From Syntrophotaleaceae bacterium (GTDB lineage Bacteria; Desulfobacterota; Desulfuromonadia; Desulfuromonadales; Syntrophotaleaceae): DNA of 64,000 bases. Under the pieces are notes generated by a model. That model worked only from the letters and a program-made list of their open reading frames with translations, searched no databases and had not been told where the DNA came from. The translations under genes were made by a program, and so were the position numbers. Position 1 is the first letter of the stretch. Each line of letters opens with the position of its first letter. Location: positions 372,001 to 436,000 of the forward strand of contig JAWKQB010000001.1 in assembly GCA_041390365.1 (NCBI GenBank), given 5' to 3'. Of the stretch, positions 59,675 to 64,000 are shown in pieces.

Positions 59675-60940
59675 ATGAGCAAAATGCTGCTGTTGGCCGA
59701 TGACAGCGTCACGATTCAGAAAGTCGTCGAGCTTATTTTCGCCCACTCGGATTATGGTCTGAAGTGTGTGGGCAACGGCGACGAAGCCCTTGAGCAGGCG
59801 CGCCTCTCCCGGCCCGACATCATACTGGCCGATGCTCATATGCCAGGCCGCAACGGTTATGATCTTTGTGCGGCCGTCAAAGCCGATCCGGCTCTGAACC
59901 GTGTCCCGGTGCTGATGCTGGCCGGCGCTTTTGAACCCTTTGACGAGGAGAAGGCCCGCTCGGTCGGCGCCGACGGCTGGATTGCCAAGCCTTTTGAGTC
60001 CCAGAGCCTGATGGACGAAGTGGAAGGGCTGTTGAGCCGATCGGCTGATGCGGCGGCTGCCTCCGCTTCCTCTGAAGAGGAGTCCGATCTCTGGGCCGAT
60101 CTTGGCCTCGAAAATGCCGATGCCGGATCCGGAGAGGGTGAGCAATGGATCGACGACGAAGAACCTTTTGTGACCTCTGCCCCTACAGCTTCCCCGGAAC
60201 CCTCATCAGCCGCTCTCATGTCCGAAGAACCTGGTTTTGCCGCCGAGGAAGAATTCCTTTTCATCGATGAAAGCGATCTGCTCGAGGATGAACAGGTCGA
60301 AATGGAATCCCCGGCCGAATCCGATCTGGATGATTTCGTCTTTGACGAGAGCGAAGAGACTGAATCGGAGACACTTCCGGAAACCATGACCGAAGAGCCG
60401 GAAGTCGCCTTTTTCCCGAATGGGAAGGCGGAAGTGCTCCCGGAAACCATTGAACCGGACATGGTCGATGCGGAACCGGCCGAGTTTGCAATGGCAGAAC
60501 CGGAAACGGCAGAACTTGAAATGGCGGAACCGGAACTGACCGAGACGGAAACCACTGAACCGGAACCGGCCACAAACGAACCTGCTGCACGGGCAGCATT
60601 CCCGATCCCTGCCAAGGGGAACGGTCTCGATTATTTCAAGAACGCGGGGTTGATCAGCCGCCTGGCCGAACCCCCCAAGGTGGAAATTCCGGCTCCGGAG
60701 CCAATCGTCTGGCCGCAGGAGGATGCTCCTGTTCAGGGGCTGACCGAAGTGGACGTGGAACAGCGGGTGCAGGCGCTTTCAGAGGAACAGTTGAACCAGA
60801 TCGTGGAGCGGGTCGCCGGGGCGGTCATCGAGCGGCTGGCCGGTTCCATTCTCGAAAAGATCGCCTGGGAGGTCGTTCCCGACCTAGCCGAGGCCATGAT
60901 CAAGGAGGAGATACGTAAAATCACCGAAACCTCCCACTAA
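59675..60940 (+). CDS. Response regulator with long acidic linker and conserved C-terminal helix
   Basis: 421-aa protein. Receiver domain at 1-120 (acidic pair at 9-10, Asp53 in IILADAHMPGRNGYD, Lys in IAKPFES). Residues ~125-310 are an unstructured Glu/Pro/Ala-rich stretch with repeated MAEPE/ETAE-type motifs. The last ~70 residues (EQRVQALSEEQLNQIVERVAGAV... EKIAWEVVPDLAEAMIKEEIRK) form a conserved helical tail. This layout recalls FrzS-type regulators of deltaproteobacteria. There is no DNA-binding domain. AAGGAGG precedes the ATG at 59675. Role unknown; protein-interaction output is likely. Confidence 0.85.
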   Translation: MSKMLLLADDSVTIQKVVELIFAHSDYGLKCVGNGDEALEQARLSRPDIILADAHMPGRNGYDLCAAVKADPALNRVPVLMLAGAFEPFDEEKARSVGADGWIAKPFESQSLMDEVEGLLSRSADAAAASASSEEESDLWADLGLENADAGSGEGEQWIDDEEPFVTSAPTASPEPSSAALMSEEPGFAAEEEFLFIDESDLLEDEQVEMESPAESDLDDFVFDESEETESETLPETMTEEPEVAFFPNGKAEVLPETIEPDMVDAEPAEFAMAEPETAELEMAEPELTETETTEPEPATNEPAARAAFPIPAKGNGLDYFKNAGLISRLAEPPKVEIPAPEPIVWPQEDAPVQGLTEVDVEQRVQALSEEQLNQIVERVAGAVIERLAGSILEKIAWEVVPDLAEAMIKEEIRKITETSH

Positions 60941-60972
60941 GCCACCGTCCGCCAGGTTTACATCCGATACTG

Positions 60973-61001
60973 TTGACTGCTCAAATGGGGATTGCTAAAA
61001 T
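60973..61001 (+). promoter_or_regulatory. valS promoter inside the upstream terminator
   Basis: TTGACT (60973-60978, 5 of 6), 17-bp spacer ending TGC, TAAAAT (60996-61001, 5 of 6). The -10 hexamer occupies the loop and inner stem of the terminator hairpin at 60982-61010. Expected transcription start is about 61008, some 48 bp before valS. Confidence 0.65.
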
Positions 61002-61015
61002 CCCCATTTGCTTTT
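60982..61015 (+). terminator. Intrinsic terminator after the response regulator gene
   Basis: Twelve-bp perfect stem (CAAATGGGGATT at 60982-60993 with 60999-61010), five-base loop GCTAA, then CTTTT. It shares its sequence with the valS promoter. Confidence 0.9.
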
Positions 61016-61055
61016 ATGAGCGAAATTTCTGGAATGCCGGAAGGACGAACACTTG

Positions 61056-63710
61056 ATGAAATCAGAACTTGCCAAAGGCTACGATCCCGCTGAAGTGGAA
61101 GACAAGTGGTACGAGATCTGGGAGAAGAGCGGCTTTTTCCGGGCCGATGAACACTCCTCCAAACCACCCTATTCGATCGTCATCCCCCCGCCCAATGTCA
61201 CCGGCGTGCTCCATATGGGGCATGCGCTGAACAATACCCTGCAGGACATCCTGGCCCGCTGGAAACGGATGAGCGGCTTCGAGGTGCTGTGGCAGCCCGG
61301 CACCGATCACGCCGGTATCGCCACCCAGAACGTGGTGGAAAAGCAGCTTGCCTCCGAGGGTCGGGATCGTCACGAACTGGGACGGGAGCGGTTCGTGGAA
61401 AGGGTCTGGCAGTGGCGCGAGGAATCGGGCGGACAGATCATTCATCAGCTCAAGCGTCTCGGTGCCTCCTGTGACTGGGAGCGGGAACGTTTCACCATGG
61501 ACGAGGGGTTGTCCAAGGCGGTGCGGGAAGTGTTCGTGACCCTTTTCGAAGAAGGGCTGATCTACCGTGACAATCGCCTGATCAACTGGTGTCCGCGGTG
61601 TCATACCGCCCTGTCCGATCTGGAGGTCGAGCACCAGGAACAACAGGGGCAGCTCTGGCACCTGCGCTATCCTGTCAAGGAGAGCGACCGCGTGCTGGTC
61701 GTCGCCACCACCCGCCCCGAGACCATGCTCGGGGATACGGCCGTGGCGGTTCATCCTGAAGACGAGCGTTATGCCGGGCTGATCGGCAAAACCCTGCTGC
61801 TGCCCCTGGTCGGCCGGGAAATTCCCATTATCGGTGACGAGTATGTCGACCGGGAATTCGGCAGCGGGGCGGTCAAGATCACTCCCGCCCACGATTTCAA
61901 CGATTTTGAGATCGGCAAACGCCACAATCTCGAATTCGTCAACATCTTCGACGAATCGGGCGTGGTCAACGCCGAAGGCGGGATCTATCAGGGCTTGGAC
62001 CGTTCCGAGGCCCGCCGCCGGGTGGTTGAGGATCTCCGCCAGCAGGGGCTGCTGGAAAAGGTCGACGACCACCTCAACGCCGTGGGCGAGTGCTACCGCT
62101 GCAAAACCGTCATCGAGCCGTACATGAGCCTGCAGTGGTACGTCAAGGTCGGCCCGCTGGCGGAGCAGGCCATTGAAGCGGTCAACCAGGGTCGCACCCG
62201 CATCGTTCCGGAACAGTGGGAGAAAACCTATTTCGAATGGATGAACAACATCCGCGACTGGTGCATCAGCCGCCAGATCTGGTGGGGACATCGCATCCCC
62301 GCCTGGTATTGCGGCAGCTGCGGCGAAATCATCGTCTCCCGTGAGGATCCCGCCGCCTGCAGCAGGTGCGGGAACGGGGAGCTGCGGCAGGATACCGATG
62401 TCCTCGACACCTGGTTCTCCTCGGCCCTGTGGCCTTTTTCGACCATGGGCTGGCCCGAGAAGACCGTTACCCTGGAAAAGTTTTATCCGACGTCCTGTCT
62501 GGTCACCGGTTTCGACATCCTGTTCTTCTGGGTGGCCCGGATGATGATGATGGGACTGAAGTTCATGGGGCGGGTCCCCTTCATGGATGTCTACATTCAC
62601 GCCCTGGTCAGGGATGCCAGCGGCCAGAAGATGAGCAAGAGCCGGGGCAACGTCATCGATCCGCTGACCGTCATCGACGAATACGGCACCGATTCCTTCC
62701 GCTTCACCCTTGCGGCTTTCGCCGCCCAGGGGCGGGACATCAAGCTGTCGGTGGAGAGGATTGCCGGCTATCGCAATTTCGTCAACAAATTGTGGAACGC
62801 CAGCCGTTTCGCCCTGATGAATCTCGAGGGGTTCGATCCTTCCGCCATCGACCTGAAAAAGGCTTCCCTGTCGATGGCCGACCACTGGATCCTGACCCGC
62901 CTGAATGAAGTCGTCCGGGAGACGGAGCGGGCGCTGGCCGAGTACAAGTTCAATGACGCCGCGGGTGCCCTCTATGCTTTTACCTGGCACGAGTTCTGCG
63001 ACTGGTACATCGAGCTGATCAAGGACGACCTTTACGGCGAGGACGCGCAGCGGCGCCACACCTCGCAGGCCGTTCTTTTCACCGTTCTGGAGCAGCTGCT
63101 GCGCCTGCTGCACCCCTTCATGCCCTTTGTCACCGAGGAGATCTGGCAGGTGCTTCCGGGCGGGCGTCCGGCACCTTCCATCATGGTCGCCGATTATGTC
63201 ACTCCTTTAGCCGTCATGCCGGATCGGGAGAAGGCGGAAAAAATGATCCTGATCATGGAAGTCATCAAGGGGATTCGCAATATCCGGGGCGAGATGAACG
63301 TACCTCCCGGCAAGAAAATCGCCGCCGTTCTCGATTGCAGGAGTCCGGAGTCGGTCGCCCTTCTCCAGGCCGGGGAGGGTTATGTGCGGTCTCTGGCCAA
63401 GGTGGACGATATGCAGTACGGTCTCGGGATGACCCGTCCCGCCCAGGCCGCCACCCAGGTAGCCGGTGATGTCGAGATCCTGCTGCCTTTCGCCGGAATG
63501 ATCGACGTTGCCGAGGAGCAGAAGCGCCTGCAGAAGGAGATTGCCAAGATCGAGAAGGATGTGACCATGTTCAGCAGCAAGCTGAACAATGAATCCTTTG
63601 TCGCCAAGGCGCCGGCCGACGTGCTGGAAAAGAACCGCGCCAAGCTCCAGGAGGCTCAAGACAAGCTGCAGATCCTGCAGGAGAGCCTGGCCAAAATCGC
63701 TGTCATGTAG
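61056..63710 (+). CDS. valS: Valyl-tRNA synthetase
   Basis: 884-aa class I synthetase. HMGH signature in NVTGVLHMGHALNNTLQD (about residue 50), the CP1 editing domain (TTRPETMLGDTAVAV onward), the WFSSALWPFSTMGWPE segment, and KMSKSRGNVIDP (about residue 525). A C-terminal coiled-coil arm (EEQKRLQKEIAKIEKDV onward) is complete. ATG at 61056 is preceded by AAGGA; a TTG directly before it is possible. Confidence 0.98.
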   Translation: MKSELAKGYDPAEVEDKWYEIWEKSGFFRADEHSSKPPYSIVIPPPNVTGVLHMGHALNNTLQDILARWKRMSGFEVLWQPGTDHAGIATQNVVEKQLASEGRDRHELGRERFVERVWQWREESGGQIIHQLKRLGASCDWERERFTMDEGLSKAVREVFVTLFEEGLIYRDNRLINWCPRCHTALSDLEVEHQEQQGQLWHLRYPVKESDRVLVVATTRPETMLGDTAVAVHPEDERYAGLIGKTLLLPLVGREIPIIGDEYVDREFGSGAVKITPAHDFNDFEIGKRHNLEFVNIFDESGVVNAEGGIYQGLDRSEARRRVVEDLRQQGLLEKVDDHLNAVGECYRCKTVIEPYMSLQWYVKVGPLAEQAIEAVNQGRTRIVPEQWEKTYFEWMNNIRDWCISRQIWWGHRIPAWYCGSCGEIIVSREDPAACSRCGNGELRQDTDVLDTWFSSALWPFSTMGWPEKTVTLEKFYPTSCLVTGFDILFFWVARMMMMGLKFMGRVPFMDVYIHALVRDASGQKMSKSRGNVIDPLTVIDEYGTDSFRFTLAAFAAQGRDIKLSVERIAGYRNFVNKLWNASRFALMNLEGFDPSAIDLKKASLSMADHWILTRLNEVVRETERALAEYKFNDAAGALYAFTWHEFCDWYIELIKDDLYGEDAQRRHTSQAVLFTVLEQLLRLLHPFMPFVTEEIWQVLPGGRPAPSIMVADYVTPLAVMPDREKAEKMILIMEVIKGIRNIRGEMNVPPGKKIAAVLDCRSPESVALLQAGEGYVRSLAKVDDMQYGLGMTRPAQAATQVAGDVEILLPFAGMIDVAEEQKRLQKEIAKIEKDVTMFSSKLNNESFVAKAPADVLEKNRAKLQEAQDKLQILQESLAKIAVM

Positions 63711-63717
63711 GAAGGCT

Positions 63718-63837
63718 AAAGGACCACAAGGACTTCAAGGACAGCAGGGACTGATAAAACAGACAAGGCCGTTTTCGGTATCGCCACCGAAAACGGCCTT
63801 TTTTTTCCTGCTGCCTTTGAAGTCGCTGAGGTCCTTT
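63718..63837. repeat. Extended palindromic element around the valS terminator
   Basis: An outer imperfect inverted repeat (63718-63748 against 63807-63837, 26 of 31 positions match) surrounds the terminator hairpin. Its left arm is built from a 9-bp periodic unit AAGGACNNC (three copies plus one degenerate). The right arm stops at the stop codon of the ptsP-like gene. Confidence 0.75.
63765..63806 (+). terminator. Intrinsic terminator after valS
   Basis: Perfect 15-bp stem AAGGCCGTTTTCGGT (63765-63779) with 63786-63800, loop ATCGCC, followed by a run of eight Ts. On the minus strand the U-tract is poor, so it mainly serves valS. Confidence 0.95.
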
Positions 63838-64000
63838 TCAGGCCCCTTGACCAAGCCCCTGCAGAACCTCCAGCAGGTACTCCCTTATCCTGCGGCTGTC
63901 GCGCATTTCCAGAGCCCTGGCGGTCGCCTTTTCGGCCTCTTCGATGCTCAGTCTCTGCAACAGCGCCTTGGTCCTTGGTATAAAAGGCGCAGCCATCGAA
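63838..64000 (-). CDS. ptsP: C-terminal fragment of a PtsP/EI-like phosphotransferase (runs off the window)
   Basis: Only the last 53 codons are in the window. The fragment reads SMAAPFIPRTKALLQRLSIE near its N-side and then EEAEKATARALEMRDSRRIREYLLEV. This matches the end of PEP-utilising Enzyme I proteins (S-M-x-P-x-xIPR-K pattern followed by a helical EEA segment), most like PtsP/EI-Ntr of the nitrogen PTS. The stop codon TGA is at 63840-63838. The assignment depends on a short tail, so PtsI or another PEP-utilising enzyme is possible. Confidence 0.6.
   Translation of the reverse strand, partial: SMAAPFIPRTKALLQRLSIEEAEKATARALEMRDSRRIREYLLEVLQGLGQGA

Noticed and set aside
61062..63113. 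683-codon minus-strand frame
   Set aside because: Antisense to valS; no domain or start signal.
1..64000. CRISPR arrays, IS elements, prophage, rRNA or tRNA genes
   Set aside because: No spaced direct repeats, transposase or integrase motifs, or tRNA T-loop/acceptor patterns were found by reading.

Overview
This 64-kb chromosomal window is GC-rich over most of its length and gene-dense. It has no rRNA, tRNA, CRISPR array, IS element or phage gene that I can recognise. The gene set suggests a Gram-negative anaerobe or microaerophile of the Desulfuromonadales/Geobacter-Pelobacter group. Pointers are LpxC and FadL (outer membrane), an NtrY/NtrX pair, a MucR/Ros-type zinc-finger regulator, a small siroheme sulfite-reductase-like protein, a short-form ArgA with ArgJ, many two-component and c-di-GMP proteins, and a HemE/HemH/HemG haem cluster with an AhbD/NirJ-like radical SAM protein. 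This placement is inference; no 16S gene is present.

Layout. 0-3.4 kb (-): trmB-truD and a Tat-exported metallophosphoesterase. 3.5-6.7 kb: priA (+) converging on an ornithine-cyclodeaminase-family gene (-). 7-9.8 kb (+): PAS histidine kinase, response regulator and a 221-aa siroheme/4Fe-4S protein. 9.8-11.5 kb (-): an OmpR-type two-component pair. 11.7-20.3 kb: a nitronate-monooxygenase-like protein, radical SAM/SPASM protein, hemE, hemH, a divergent DnaJ, hemG, an RbgA-type GTPase and an FKBP lipoprotein. 20.4-33.4 kb (-): a long run from yebC through ruvC-ruvA-ruvB, a 788-aa orphan, DUF2905, a phasin-like protein, ubiB, lpxC, ntrY and ntrX. 33.6-37.1 kb: glpX, GDPD, nfu, DUF2325 and bcp.

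37.1-47.1 kb is the most accessory-looking part: fadL; an AT-rich pair (B12-type radical SAM plus SAM methyltransferase) whose codon use differs from the rest; and a two-gene operon of a tandem-PilZ/acyltransferase-like protein and a V4R-GAF-HD-GYP-PilZ protein, followed by rarA. 47.2-57.5 kb (+) is housekeeping: nadK, recN, argA (short), M23 peptidase, secA, argJ, deoC, deoB. 57.4-64 kb holds a REC-PilZ protein lacking its phospho-acceptor, a MucR-like regulator, an acidic-linker response regulator, valS and the 3' end of a ptsP-like gene.

The most noteworthy items are: (1) the 788-aa ruvB-adjacent protein, which reads like a catalytically dead nuclease-methyltransferase; (2) the AT-rich radical SAM/methyltransferase pair; (3) the PilZ2-acyltransferase/HD-GYP operon; (4) an extended ~120-bp palindromic element after valS, part of which recurs after priA; (5) a near-consensus valS promoter lying inside the upstream gene's terminator hairpin; and (6) a perfect 17-bp inverted repeat downstream of glpX. 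Function calls rest on motifs read by eye; no database search was run.
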